Of a stretch of 64,000 nucleotides of DNA, positions 16,390 through 25,417 are shown one piece after another. A program made the translations under genes and the position numbers. The DNA comes from DAOUKH01 sp965207995 (GTDB lineage: Bacteria; Chloroflexota; Dehalococcoidia; SHYB01): NCBI GenBank assembly GCA_965207995.1, contig OZ242299.1:1984001-2048000 (forward strand). Reading direction: 5' to 3'. Each line of letters opens with the position of its first letter. Position 1 is the stretch's first letter. The notes under the pieces are model-generated. The model worked only from the letters and a program-made list of their open reading frames with translations. It searched no databases and was not told the origin of the DNA.

Positions 16390-16698
16390 ATGAACGCAGT
16401 GGTTGCCGAGCGGGCAGTTGAACTGGAGCGGTTATGCCGACACTACGGCGTGCTGCGCCTCGACCTGTTCGGATCGGGCGCAACGGACCGGTATCGGGCT
16501 GACGAAAGCGACCTCGACTTTGTGGTGGACTTCCAGGAACTGCCGACCGCAGCGTACGCGGACGCGTATTTTGGCTTGCTAGAAGCCTTGGAGCGGCTCT
16601 TCGGGCAGCCCGTGGATTTGGTGGTAGGAGCGGCCATCAAGAATCCCTATTTCCGACAGTCCCTCGAAGAGACGAGGACGCTGGTCTATGAGGCTTGA
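16390..16698 (+). CDS. mntA: MntA-like nucleotidyltransferase antitoxin
   Basis: Minimal nucleotidyltransferase of about 102 residues. Antitoxins of this type inactivate their HEPN partner by AMPylating a tyrosine. The motif is LFGSGATDRYRADESDLDF: GS, then 11 residues, then DLD; the usual spacing is GSx10DxD. ATG 16390 has GGAGGG about 6 nt upstream; an earlier in-frame start at 16354 lacks one. The 3' end overlaps the HEPN gene by 11 bp. Confidence 0.85.
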   Translation: MNAVVAERAVELERLCRHYGVLRLDLFGSGATDRYRADESDLDFVVDFQELPTAAYADAYFGLLEALERLFGQPVDLVVGAAIKNPYFRQSLEETRTLVYEA

Positions 16699-17029
16699 GG
16701 CCCGGAAGTATCTGCACGACATTCAGCGCGCCGTCGAGCTGCTAGAGGAGTTCACCGCCGGCAAGACTTTCGCGGACTACGAGCGCGATGCCATGCTGCG
16801 CGCTGCGGTGGAGCGCGAGTTCGAAGTGATCGGCGAAGCCGTGGCGCAACTTGCCAGAGTCGACGGAGCACTTGCCGACCGCATCAGCGGTCACCAACGC
16901 ATCATTGCATTTCGTAATGTCCTCATCCACGGCTACGCCGAAGTGGATGACCGGTTGGTCTGGGGCGTGGTTGAAACCAATCTTCCGACGCTCGCGCGGG
17001 AAGTAGAGGCCTTGTCGAAGGAAGATTGA
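16688..17029 (+). CDS. hepT: HepT-like HEPN toxin (DUF86)
   Basis: HEPN-fold ribonuclease toxin of 113 residues, all helical. The catalytic motif RNVLIHGY near residue 77 fits Rx4HxY, including the tyrosine that MntA AMPylates. It overlaps mntA by 11 bp, as in the type VII MntA-HepT system. A complete, intact pair by sequence. Confidence 0.88.
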   Translation: MRLEARKYLHDIQRAVELLEEFTAGKTFADYERDAMLRAAVEREFEVIGEAVAQLARVDGALADRISGHQRIIAFRNVLIHGYAEVDDRLVWGVVETNLPTLAREVEALSKED

Positions 17030-17048
17030 CCCGACGCCCTTCTCGTCC

Positions 17049-17534
17049 CTAGCCGCCGGCGCCTTCGCGGATGAGGGCCCTGCGCGTCAAGGTGAGGCGA
17101 GAGGAGAGGAGCACACCCGCATTGGTCATGATGCGCAGGCCGAGGGTGTGGTCGAGGTCGATGGCCTCGCGGAGGGCCTCGGCGTCGATTTCGACGGCCT
17201 GACAGGCACCCTTGGCCACCGCGGTCAGGTGAAGCACGTAGGGGTGGGTTAGCGCCGAGAGGCCGACGGCGTCGCCATCCCCCATCACACCGACCACCAC
17301 GGGTTCGAGGCGGCTCCCTCCCTCGATCGTCATTTCAAGGGTGACGCGTCCCCGGACGACGACGTAGAGGAAGCGGGCGGGGTCGCCCTCACGGAAGATG
17401 ACGGCCCCGCTACCGAAGGAGACACCCCGCGTCAGGGGTGCGATCGAGGCGAGCTGCTGCTCAGTCAGGCCTGCGAAGAGCGCGGCTTTGCCAAGCGCAG
17501 CCGCGATTTCGACCGGTGGGGCGTTCGCCGCCAC
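17049..17534 (-). CDS. cyclic nucleotide-binding domain protein without HTH
   Basis: 161 residues, one Crp-like beta-roll. ALFAGLTEQQLASIAPLTRGVSF, then GAVIFREGDPARFLYVVVRGRV match the family. The phosphate-binding cassette with its conserved Arg is not obvious, so ligand binding is uncertain. The chain ends after the dimer helix; there is no DNA-binding domain. It lies 6 bp downstream of the GYD gene on the same strand, so the two are likely co-transcribed. Confidence 0.75.
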   Translation of the reverse strand: MAANAPPVEIAAALGKAALFAGLTEQQLASIAPLTRGVSFGSGAVIFREGDPARFLYVVVRGRVTLEMTIEGGSRLEPVVVGVMGDGDAVGLSALTHPYVLHLTAVAKGACQAVEIDAEALREAIDLDHTLGLRIMTNAGVLLSSRLTLTRRALIREGAGG

Positions 17535-17540
17535 CGGGGC

Positions 17541-17849
17541 CTACCCGTCGCCGACCTTCTTCGTCTCCTTGAGCTGGAGCAAAAGCTCCTCGATGGGGAT
17601 GGCGGGCATCGTCGAAATCGAGATGGTGCCGCGGGAGCCCAAGTCGAGCGAGAGCTGCGCTACGGTCTTCGTGTCGGGCGCTTCGATGATGGTGACGAAG
17701 TCGAAGCCGCCAAGGACGGCGTATTGGGCCATGATCCGGCAGCCGAACGATTCGACTTCGCGGTTCACCTCGAAGAGGCGCTCGGGGTGGCGGTGCAGGG
17801 TCTGCTGACCCTCCGGGGTCAATTCGCTCATCAGGATGAAGACTGGCAT
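17541..17849 (-). CDS. GYD domain-containing protein
   Basis: 102 residues of the GYD family (dimeric alpha/beta barrel): FILMSELTPEGQQTL at the start, then AQYAVLGGFDFVTIIEAPD, where the family has GxYD. The function of GYD proteins is not established. It is the first gene of a leftward pair with the cNMP-binding protein. A second GYD gene lies at 54357-54677. Confidence 0.82.
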   Translation of the reverse strand: MPVFILMSELTPEGQQTLHRHPERLFEVNREVESFGCRIMAQYAVLGGFDFVTIIEAPDTKTVAQLSLDLGSRGTISISTMPAIPIEELLLQLKETKKVGDG

Positions 17850-17975
17850 CGTGGCCTCCGGACGAGTGGCGCTGCCTTCTGACGGACGGGGATTCCTCGT
17901 ACGCCTCCGACTCTATGGCGGCGTGGGGGTGATGTCAACATCGCTCCGCCCCGCCGGATGAGGGCGCGGCGCGCC

Positions 17976-17981
17976 TATAAT
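17976..17981 (+). promoter_or_regulatory. consensus -10 hexamer before the isochorismatase-like gene
   Basis: TATAAT, a perfect -10 hexamer in GC-rich DNA, 43 bp before ATG 18025. No recognisable -35 at 16-18 bp spacing, so it is listed as a partial promoter only. Confidence 0.35.
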
Positions 17982-18024
17982 GGCGCTGCAAGGCGCCCGC
18001 CCACGTGGCGCCGGGAGGGCTGCC

Positions 18025-18714
18025 ATGTTCGACGATACCGAGATTCTGGTCACGCTTGAAGAGCAAGTCGATCCGCGCCACACGGCGCTCGTGATCGTGG
18101 ACGTGCAGAACGACTTCGTCCACCCCGAGGGGCATATCGCCAAGGCGGCGCCCGAGTTCTGGCGCGACATGACGCTGATCCCGGCCATGCTGGAGAACAT
18201 CGAACGCTTCCTTGAAACGGCCCGCCGCTTCGGCGTCATGACCGTCTTCGTCCAGATGATCGGCGACGCGAAGTACCAGTCCCCGTCCTGGATCGCGCAC
18301 CAGCGGCGGCGCAACGGCGGCGCGCCCCGCGACGGCGGGTCGTGCCTCGAAGGCACCTGGGGCGCCGACTTCTACGGCAGCATCCGGCCCGACGGCCGCG
18401 ACCGTGAGGTCGTCGTCGTCAAGCACCGCTACAGCGCCTTCTGGGGCACCCGGCTCGAGCAGATCCTCCACAGCAACGGCATCAAGACGCTCCTGATGAC
18501 CGGCGACGCCACCAACGGCTGCGTCGAGTCGACGACGCGCGACGGCTTCTGTGCCGACTTCTACGTGGTGACCGTCGCCGACTGCTGCGGGGACTTCGAC
18601 CAGGAGCGGCACGAGTTCTCGCTGCGCAAGATGGACCAGGCCTACGGTTACGTCGTGGACTCGTCGGAGGTCGCGGGAGTCTGGGAACGGAGCGCGGTCG
18701 CGGCCGCTCGCTAG
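18025..18714 (+). CDS. isochorismatase-family cysteine hydrolase
   Basis: About 229 residues with the complete catalytic triad of the family: D26 in VIVDVQNDF, K133 in VVVKHRYSAF, C166 in DATNGCVESTTRDG. Members hydrolyse amides or vinyl ethers (nicotinamidase, N-carbamoylsarcosine amidase, ureidoacrylate amidase, isochorismatase); which one cannot be told here. ATG 18025 follows GGGAGGG by 6 nt and is preferred over 17980. Its stop overlaps the stop of the convergent enoyl-CoA hydratase gene. Confidence 0.9.
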   Translation: MFDDTEILVTLEEQVDPRHTALVIVDVQNDFVHPEGHIAKAAPEFWRDMTLIPAMLENIERFLETARRFGVMTVFVQMIGDAKYQSPSWIAHQRRRNGGAPRDGGSCLEGTWGADFYGSIRPDGRDREVVVVKHRYSAFWGTRLEQILHSNGIKTLLMTGDATNGCVESTTRDGFCADFYVVTVADCCGDFDQERHEFSLRKMDQAYGYVVDSSEVAGVWERSAVAAAR

Positions 18715-19544
18715 CGGCCCGTCCAGTTCGGCTCGCGCTTCTCGGAGAAGGCCCGGGGGCCCTCTTTCGAGTCGTCCGAATCGAGGACGTAGCGGGCGAC
18801 CCAGTCGTTGGCGCGCCGCACCTCTTCCATGCCCATGTGCCGCCAGGTGGCGGCGATCGCCTTGGTGCCCTGAATTGAGAGCGGGGCGTTAGCGGCGATC
18901 ATCTCCGCAATCTCCACGGCGCGGGGCATGAGGCGCTCCGGCTCGACGACCTCCCGGACGAAGCCCGATTCCCGGGCCTGCTCCGCGCTCATACGGTCGG
19001 TGGTCAGGAGCAGGTACATGGCGTCGCCGTAGGGCATGAGCCGCGCCAGGTGCATGATGCCGTAACCGGCGAGGATGCCCCGCTTCGCCTCGAACAAGGC
19101 GAAGTAGGCCTCCGTCGACGCGATGCGGATATCGCAGGCCATGGCGCGCTCCATGCCGCCGCCGATGCAGAGCCCGTTCACCGCAGCGATGAACGGCTTG
19201 GGGTGGAAGGAGATGCGGAAGTTGTCCACCTGGGGCGGAGCAAGCTCTCGCAGCCGTTCGTCCCGGCGTTCCAGCGTGATCTCGCCGGCGGCGTATTCGG
19301 CCTCCGCAGCCTGACGGGCGGCATTGTCTTCGGCCATTTCCTTCAGGTCGGCGCCGGCGCAGAAGGCGCGCCCCGCGCCGGTGACGATGGCGCAGCGCAT
19401 CTCGCTATCGGCCTCGAAGTCCTGCAGCGCCTCCTCCCACTCCAGCTTGAGTTGCCGCCCGGCGGCGTTGAGCCGTTCGGGCCGGTCCATGGTGAAGGTG
19501 GCGTAGTGCTGCTTGGGGAACTTCTCGTAGACGAGGTCGGGCAT
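18711..19544 (-). CDS. enoyl-CoA hydratase/isomerase (crotonase) family
   Basis: Crotonase-fold protein of 277 residues acting on acyl-CoA. Oxyanion-hole segments CAGADLKEM (near 64) and GLCIGGGMERAMACDIRIAS (near 127) are present. It carries an insert rich in charge (residues 70-100) shared with its neighbour. It lies 19 bp after the second crotonase gene (19564-20397) on the same strand, and the two are the same length and similar throughout, so they arose by tandem duplication. Confidence 0.92.
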   Translation of the reverse strand: MPDLVYEKFPKQHYATFTMDRPERLNAAGRQLKLEWEEALQDFEADSEMRCAIVTGAGRAFCAGADLKEMAEDNAARQAAEAEYAAGEITLERRDERLRELAPPQVDNFRISFHPKPFIAAVNGLCIGGGMERAMACDIRIASTEAYFALFEAKRGILAGYGIMHLARLMPYGDAMYLLLTTDRMSAEQARESGFVREVVEPERLMPRAVEIAEMIAANAPLSIQGTKAIAATWRHMGMEEVRRANDWVARYVLDSDDSKEGPRAFSEKREPNWTGR

Positions 19545-19563
19545 GACGGTCCTTTCCCGGCGG

Positions 19564-20397
19564 CTAGCGCCCCGTCCACCGGGGCTCGCGCTTCTCGGCG
19601 AAGGCCAGCGGCCCCTCCTTGGCGTCGTCGCTTTCGCCGAGGTAGCGCATGGTCCAGTCGGCGACCCGCTTCGTCTCCTCCATCGCCATGAGGCGCCAGG
19701 TGGAGCCCATCGCCTTGGTGCCCTGGACGGAGAGGGGGGCGTTGGCGGCGATCATCTTGGCGATCTCGACGGCGCGGGGCAGGAGGCGCTCCGGCCCGAC
19801 CACCTCGTGCACCAAGCGGCTGCGCAGCGCATCCTCGACGGAGATCCGGTCGCCGGTGAGGAGCATGTACATCGCGTCGCCGAAGGGAATCAGACGGGGT
19901 AGATGCTGCACCGCGTAGCCGGCGATGATCCCGCGCCGCACCTCGTACAGGCCGAAATACGCCTCGGTGGACGCGATGCGGATGTCGCAGTCGAGGCTGA
20001 CCTCCATGCCGCCGCCGATCGCGAGTCCGTTGACGGCGGCCACGAACGGCTTCGAGCTGCGGGAGAAGCTGAAAAAGCTCAGGTCGGTGGGAAAAGTCAC
20101 CCCCAGCGCTCGGTCGCGTTCGGCCTGGGAGATGGCGCCGGCCTCGAAGTCTTCTTGGACCTTGCGGCGGCGCTCGTTGTTCTCCGCCATCTCCTTCAGG
20201 TCGGCGCCGGCGGAGAAGGCGCGCCCGGCGCCGGTGACGATGCCGCAGCGCATCTCGGAATCGGCCTCGAAGTCGGCGCGGGCCGCTTCGAGCTCCTGCT
20301 TGACGGCGGCACCGATGGCGTTGAGGCGGTCGGGGCGGTTGAGCGTGAAGACGGCGTAGTGGTCGCCGGGGTGCTTCTCGTAGATGACGTCGGGCAC
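19564..20397 (-). CDS. enoyl-CoA hydratase/isomerase (crotonase) family
   Basis: 277 residues from GTG at 20397, preceded by GGAGG. Crotonase motifs SAGADLKEM (near 64) and GLAIGGGMEVSLDCDIRIAS (near 127). A longer reading to 20973 runs antisense through the DUF3179 leader and is spurious. First gene of the leftward crotonase pair. The substrate is unknown; it may act with the CaiB or MaoC enzymes of the window in CoA-ester degradation. Confidence 0.92.
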   Translation of the reverse strand: MPDVIYEKHPGDHYAVFTLNRPDRLNAIGAAVKQELEAARADFEADSEMRCGIVTGAGRAFSAGADLKEMAENNERRRKVQEDFEAGAISQAERDRALGVTFPTDLSFFSFSRSSKPFVAAVNGLAIGGGMEVSLDCDIRIASTEAYFGLYEVRRGIIAGYAVQHLPRLIPFGDAMYMLLTGDRISVEDALRSRLVHEVVGPERLLPRAVEIAKMIAANAPLSVQGTKAMGSTWRLMAMEETKRVADWTMRYLGESDDAKEGPLAFAEKREPRWTGR

Positions 20398-20536
20398 GGA
20401 GGCCTCCGGGGAGGGGTCGGCGCGGGCCGGGGGCCGGCGCAGGCTGTTTATACGGCGCACCCTGTGCTTTGTAAAGCGGTATCGATTCGTTGGAAACCCG
20501 CTGGCAGCCAATCGCGTATGCTTAGATGAGGGTTGG

Positions 20537-22300
20537 GTGAACGCATTGGCAGATGCTTGGAAGCTGAGAAGCGCGCTGGCGGCGGTAGCCATCGTCCTCG
20601 CCGTCGCGGCGTGCTCCGGCGGCGAGGCGACCTCGACACCGGCCGTCCCCACGCCTACCGCCGCGCCTGAGGCTACGACCCCGCCGGATGACGCGAGGGA
20701 CGAGCCGACCGCGGCCCCCGCGCCGACGGATCCCCCGTCGGGGCCGACAGACACCGCTGCCCCCATTTCCCCGACCGCCACCGCACCGCCAGCCGCGACG
20801 TCCGCCGCTACTCCGGCGGGGCCGCGCCCCACCCCAACGCCGGTCCCCGCCGTCGCCGAAGCCACGGCGACTCCGGCGCCCCCCGCCACCCCCCGTCCCA
20901 CGCTGCCGCCGGAGGAGCGACTCGAGGCCAGCCGGAACGCGCTGATGTGGGACAGCCTCGAAAGCGAGCCCATGTTCCAGCCGGACGCCTTCGTGTCGAT
21001 GGGCGTCAGCGGCGACCGGAGCTACATCCCGGTGCTGCTCGAGTGGTACTTCACGCCGACCTATTTCCATCCGGCCGGCATCGAGGCCATCCTCGAGGCG
21101 CTGCGGACCCTTACCGGCGAGGAGTACACGAGCCGCGATTGGCGGGAGTGGATCATCTGGCTGGGAGAGCATGACGAGGTCACCCCGCCGACCGAGTACG
21201 TCGAGTTCAAGAAGGAGCTCTTCGGCCGCATCGACCCCGACATGGCGGCCCTCCTCGGCTCCGCCGGGCAGGATGCTCGCATCCGCGTCGAGGAGATCGT
21301 CTGGGGCGGCGTCCGCAAGGACGGCATTCCCGACCTCCGGTACCCGCCCACGATTCCGGCCGACGACCCCGGCACCGAATACCTTTCGCCCGGCGACCGC
21401 GTCTTCGGCGTCTCGATCAACGGCGAGCACCGCGCCTACCCGCTGCGCATCGTCAACGCCCACGAAATGGTCAACGACACGCTGGGAGGCGAGCCCTTCG
21501 CCCTTGCCTACTGAACGCTATGCGGCGCTGGAATCGTGTATTCCACCAACATCCCCGAGATATCCGACCAGCCCATCGAGTTCGGCACCTCCGGCATGCT
21601 CTACCGCAGCAATAAGCTGATGTACGACCGCGCGACGGAGACGCTGTGGCGCCAGTTCTTGGGCGAACCCGTCATTGGGCCGTTGGTGAACAGCGGCATC
21701 CGGCTCAAGAAGCTCCCGATTGTCCTGACGACATGGGGCGAGTGGAAGGCGAGCCATCCCGACACCACGGTGCTGAGCCAGATCACGGGCGTCTACCAGT
21801 CCGACTTCTACGTGCCGGAAGACGATCCCTTCGCCATCTACTTCGACTACTTCAACAGCTCGGGCACCATGTTCCCCGTCTGGCTGCAAAGCGAGCTGCT
21901 CCCGACCAAGGCGCAGGTGCTCGGCGTTATCCTGGGCGGCGTCCCCAAGGCCTACTACCTCCGCGCGCTCATGGAGGCGCCGGTATACAACGATGCCATC
22001 GGCGACAACGGCCTCGTCGTCGTGACCGACCCGCTGCACGGCGGGGCCCGCGCCTACCTGGCCGACCGCGACGGCGTCCGTATCACCTTCGACGAAGAGC
22101 TTGGCGGCGAGCTCGGGGCGCGGACCATCGTCGACTCCAACGGCGTCACCTGGCGTGTGACGGAAGAGGCCCTGGTCCCCGGCGATGGCTCGGCCCCCCT
22201 GACGCGCATTCCCACCAACAACGCCTTCTGGTTCGGTTGGTACTCCAACAACCCGACGACGCTGGTGTATCCGCTTCCCGAGGAAGCCTCCAGCGCCTAA
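20537..22300 (+). CDS. DUF3179 lipoprotein, candidate selenoprotein (in-frame TGA read as Sec)
   Basis: One frame runs from GTG 20537 to 22300, about 587 residues, broken only by TGA at 21512-21514 (residue 326). N-terminus: signal peptide with lipobox (IVLAVAAC) and a long Thr/Pro/Ala linker (about 28-125), so an exported lipoprotein. The DUF3179 domain starts near 270 (DRVFGVSINGEHRAYPLRIVNAHEMVNDTLGG). Typical family members read YCPLC or YCTLC at the position that here reads Y-TGA-TLCG, so the stop replaces the first Cys of a CxxC. After it the domain continues normally (FGTSGMLYRSNKLMYDRATE, then WGEWKASHPDT). Alternatives are a nonsense mutation (TGC to TGA) or a sequencing error. DUF3179 function is unknown. 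Confidence 0.82.
21512..21514 (+). other. in-frame TGA, proposed selenocysteine codon (residue 326)
   Basis: TGA sits at the family-conserved first Cys of the CxxC motif, giving U-T-L-C. The frame is open for 325 codons before and 261 codons after. No other stop interrupts it. Confidence 0.75.
21529..21545 (+). promoter_or_regulatory. candidate bacterial SECIS hairpin
   Basis: Starting 14 nt after the TGA: UGGAAU, loop CGUGU, AUUCCA, a perfect 6-bp stem with a 5-nt loop whose second base is G. The distance from TGA to the loop (20 nt) and the G among the first two loop bases match what is known of bacterial SECIS elements. Confidence 0.65.
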
Positions 22301-22369
22301 GCGTCCGCGCGTCCCGCGCGTCCGTGCTACCATACGCGCGGCACCGTCAGGAGAGCGCAGGAGGACGCC

Positions 22370-24061
22370 ATGGCCGTCGATGTCCTGATCGAAAACGCGC
22401 GCATCGTAGACGGAACGGGCGCGGCCGCCCGCCACGGCGGCGTCGCCGTGAGCGAGGGGCGGATCGCCGCCGTCGGCGACGTGAGCGGCCCCGCCAAGCG
22501 CGTGATCGACGCCGACGGCCTCACCGTCACCCCCGGCTTCTTCGACACTCACACCCACTACGACGCCCAACTCTGCTGGGACCGGCTCGCCACCTCCTCC
22601 TGCTGGCACGGCGTCACCACCGTACTCACCGGCAACTGCGGCTACGGACTCGCGCCGGCGCGGGCGGAGCACGTCGACTACCTGACCCGCCTGATGGCCC
22701 GCGTCGAGGGGATGCCCTTGGACGTGCTGCAGGAGGGCGTCCCCTTCGAGTGGGAGAGCTTCCCCGACTATCTCGACTTCCTAGGCCGGCAGCTTGGGGT
22801 CAACGTCGCGGCGCAGGTGGCGCACTCGCCCCTGCGCTATTTCGTCATGGGCCCCGATTCGCAGGACCGCGCCGCGACGGAGGCCGAGGTCGGCGAGATG
22901 CAGCGTCACCTCGCCCTGGCGATGGAGGCGGGCGCGGTGGGCCTCTCCACGCTCAAGGCCAGCTTCCAGCAGGGCGTGGACGGCCGTGCCGTCCCGAGCC
23001 AGAAGGCCGAGCTCGAAGAGATCTACGCCCTCGGCGACGTACTGCGCCAGAAAGGGCGGGGCATCATCACCGTCTCCCCCTTCCCCGGCGCGTCGCACAT
23101 CTCGCCGGAGTTCCGCGCGTTTCTCGTCGACCTGAGCGACAAGACCGGCCGACCCGTCATCTGGAACCAGTTCCAGCACCGGTGGGACATGCCCGACGAG
23201 TGGCGCAACCTGCTCGCCTTCATGGAGGAGGCGGTCGGCAAGGGGGCGAACATCTACGCCGTCTCAAAGTGTCAGAGCCTCGACCTCGAGTTGAACCTGA
23301 ACCACACCACCATGTTCGACACCTTCCCCACGTGGCGTGAGACGCTGAAGAAGCCCCACGCCGAGAAGTGCCGCCTGCTCGCCGACCCCGCGCACCGCGC
23401 CAAGCTCCGCGAGGAGTTCGACGCGCCGCCCGCGATGGGGACGATGGTCAACCGGAACCGGCTGATGCGGGTGGAGCGCACCAACCTTCCCCACAACAAG
23501 GTCACGGAGGGGCGCCTCGTCCTCGAGCTCGCCGCCGAGGCGGGCAAGCACCCGGTCGATTATTTCCTCGACCTTGCCCTCGAAGAGGACCTGCAGACGC
23601 GCTTCCTCTTCAAAGGCATGATGAACGGCGACCCCGCCGCGGTGGAGCAGATCATCAAGTCGCCCTACTGCCTCCCCGGCGTCTCCGACGCGGGCGCGCA
23701 CCTGGACATGGACTGCGGCGTGGACTTCATCGCGCTCTTCTTGCGGCACTGGGTAGGCGAGGTCGGCGTGATGAGCTTCGAGGAGGCCGTCCGCCGGCTC
23801 ACCTCCATGCCGGCGAACGTGCTTGGGCTCACCGACCGCGGCGTGTTGGCCGAAGGCAAGGCGGCGGACATTGTGATGTTCGACGCCGACCGCCTCGACG
23901 CGCTCCCCCGCGAGCTTCGGCCCGACCTCCCCGGCGGGGCCAAGCGCATCATCCAGCGGGCGCAGGGGGTGAAGGCGGTGATGGTGAACGGCGAAATCGT
24001 GATCGAAGACGGCGAGCACACCGGCGCGTGGCCGGGCCGCGTGCTCCCCGGCGCGAACTAG
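22370..24061 (+). CDS. N-acyl-D-amino-acid deacylase-like amidohydrolase
   Basis: Amidohydrolase of 563 residues in the D-aminoacylase/dihydroorotase-like group. Metal-binding HTHYDAQLCWD near residue 61, TVLTGNCGYGLAP near 84, a C-terminal metal Asp in SDAGAHLDMDCG near 442, and the closing beta-sandwich (GVLAEGKAADIVMFDADRLDAL). Such enzymes release D-amino acids or act on hydantoin-like amides; the substrate is not fixed. GGAGGACGCC precedes ATG 22370. The SDR follows 16 bp later. Confidence 0.88.
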   Translation: MAVDVLIENARIVDGTGAAARHGGVAVSEGRIAAVGDVSGPAKRVIDADGLTVTPGFFDTHTHYDAQLCWDRLATSSCWHGVTTVLTGNCGYGLAPARAEHVDYLTRLMARVEGMPLDVLQEGVPFEWESFPDYLDFLGRQLGVNVAAQVAHSPLRYFVMGPDSQDRAATEAEVGEMQRHLALAMEAGAVGLSTLKASFQQGVDGRAVPSQKAELEEIYALGDVLRQKGRGIITVSPFPGASHISPEFRAFLVDLSDKTGRPVIWNQFQHRWDMPDEWRNLLAFMEEAVGKGANIYAVSKCQSLDLELNLNHTTMFDTFPTWRETLKKPHAEKCRLLADPAHRAKLREEFDAPPAMGTMVNRNRLMRVERTNLPHNKVTEGRLVLELAAEAGKHPVDYFLDLALEEDLQTRFLFKGMMNGDPAAVEQIIKSPYCLPGVSDAGAHLDMDCGVDFIALFLRHWVGEVGVMSFEEAVRRLTSMPANVLGLTDRGVLAEGKAADIVMFDADRLDALPRELRPDLPGGAKRIIQRAQGVKAVMVNGEIVIEDGEHTGAWPGRVLPGAN

Positions 24062-24077
24062 GACGCGAGGCAGGACT

Positions 24078-24863
24078 ATGGCAGTCGGCATGTTGGACGG
24101 AAAAGTCGCGATCGTCACCGGAGGCGGCGGTCACATAGGCCGCGGGATCGTCCGGGCCTTCGTCAAGGAAGGCGCGAAGGTGGTGATCGTCGATCGATAC
24201 GAGGACGCCGCCGAGGCTGCCCTCGAACAGGTCCGCCAACTCGAGGGCGACGGCATGGCGCTCACCGTCGACGTTGCCGACGAGGACCAGGTGAAGGACA
24301 TGGTCGCCCAGACCGTGGAGCGTTTCGGCCAGGTGGACATCCTGGTGAACGCCGCCCAGAGCTGGACGGGCGCATCGAGCGCGCATCAGGGGTCGCCGGT
24401 CGAGTCGATTCCCGAGGAGTGGTGGAACGAGTCGTTCGACACCGGCGCGCGGGCGTCGTGGTTCTGCTGCAAGGCCGTCTTCCCGCATATCAAGGACCGC
24501 GGAGGCAAGATTGTCAACTTCGCCTCGATCATGGGCATCATCGGCTGGCCCGGCGCCGCCGCCTACAACGCCAACAAGGAGGCGATCCGGGCGCTCACCC
24601 GCACCGCCGCCGTGGAGTGGGGAAAGCACGGGATCAACGTCAACAACATCTCCCCTTCCGCGCTCACCCCACAGAACGCCCTCGTCGCAGAGGGCGAAGA
24701 CCCTGAGGAGTGGATCCAGCAGCGCGCCGCCCAGATTCCGATGCGCCGCGTCGGCGACCCGGAGCGGGACATCGGGCGCACCGCCGTCTTTCTCTGCAGC
24801 GAGGACGCCGACTACGTCACCGGCCAGACGTTCATGGTCGACGGCGGCGCCCACATGCTCTAG
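24078..24863 (+). CDS. SDR family NAD(P)-dependent oxidoreductase
   Basis: 261 residues. TGGGGHIGRG at 14-23, NAAQSW near 91, NFASIMG (Ser near 146), YNANKEA (Tyr/Lys near 159). It shares an unusual stretch (IPEEWWNESFDTG, CKAVFPHIKDRGG) with the SDR at 39841, so these two are closer paralogues than the others here. ATG 24078 has GAGG about 9 nt upstream; an internal ATG at 24090 is also possible. Probably co-transcribed with the deacylase gene. Confidence 0.9.
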   Translation: MAVGMLDGKVAIVTGGGGHIGRGIVRAFVKEGAKVVIVDRYEDAAEAALEQVRQLEGDGMALTVDVADEDQVKDMVAQTVERFGQVDILVNAAQSWTGASSAHQGSPVESIPEEWWNESFDTGARASWFCCKAVFPHIKDRGGKIVNFASIMGIIGWPGAAAYNANKEAIRALTRTAAVEWGKHGINVNNISPSALTPQNALVAEGEDPEEWIQQRAAQIPMRRVGDPERDIGRTAVFLCSEDADYVTGQTFMVDGGAHML

Positions 24864-24878
24864 GGGACTCAGCCTCCG

Positions 24879-24925
24879 CCTCTCCCCCTCTGGGGGAGAT
24901 TGAGTGAGGGCGCGGGCCGTCGGTG
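24879..24925. repeat. dispersed intergenic repeat, module A (short copy)
   Basis: CCTCTCCCCCTCTGGGGGAG, then ATTGAGTGAGGGCGCGGGCC; lies right after the SDR stop, as the other copies lie after gene 3' ends. Confidence 0.75.
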
Positions 24926-24991
24926 CGCGGGCGTCCCTCCGGCGCCTCGCGAGAAGAAGCCAAGATTGTGGCATCATCTAGGGGGGAAGAC

Positions 24992-25417
24992 ATGGGTATC
25001 GAAGAGAACAAGGCCCTCGTCAGGCGGCACTTCGACGAGCTGCTCAACGGCTGGAACCTCGACCTGGTCGACGAGATCTTCTCGCCGGACTACGTGCACC
25101 ATCACCCCGACCGGGACAACCTCCAGCCGGGGATCGAGGGCGTGAAGGAGTTCCTTCGTCAGGCGTCCGTGGCCTTCCCCGACAGCCGCATCGTGATCGA
25201 GGACATGTGCGCTGAGGGCGACGCGGTCTGGGTGCGCACCAGCTCCGAGGCCACCCACCTCGGCGAGTACCTCGGCCTGCCCGCCACGGGCAAGAAGATA
25301 CGCAAGCGCTCGATGGACATCTTCCGCATAAAGGACGGTCAGTTCATCGAGCACTGGGACATCATGGACGACCTGGGCACCTGGCTCCAGCTCGGCCTCG
25401 CCGAACCCAGAGAGTAG
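24992..25417 (+). CDS. SnoaL-like/ester cyclase family protein
   Basis: 141 residues of the NTF2 fold: NKALVRRHFDELLNGWNLDLVDEIFSPDYVHHHP, GVKEFLRQASVAFPDSRIVIEDMCAEGD, SMDIFRIKDGQFIEHWDIMD. Family members isomerise or hydrolyse small polyketide-like or cyclic substrates, but many are uncharacterised. ATG 24992 follows GGGGGGAAGA; a longer reading from 24923 crosses the repeat. Flanked on both sides by dispersed repeats. Confidence 0.85.
   Translation: MGIEENKALVRRHFDELLNGWNLDLVDEIFSPDYVHHHPDRDNLQPGIEGVKEFLRQASVAFPDSRIVIEDMCAEGDAVWVRTSSEATHLGEYLGLPATGKKIRKRSMDIFRIKDGQFIEHWDIMDDLGTWLQLGLAEPRE

Noticed and set aside
21512..21536. Separate downstream gene starting at GTG 21536
   Set aside because: No Shine-Dalgarno sequence, start inside the conserved domain, and same frame as the upstream part; one Sec-containing gene explains it better.
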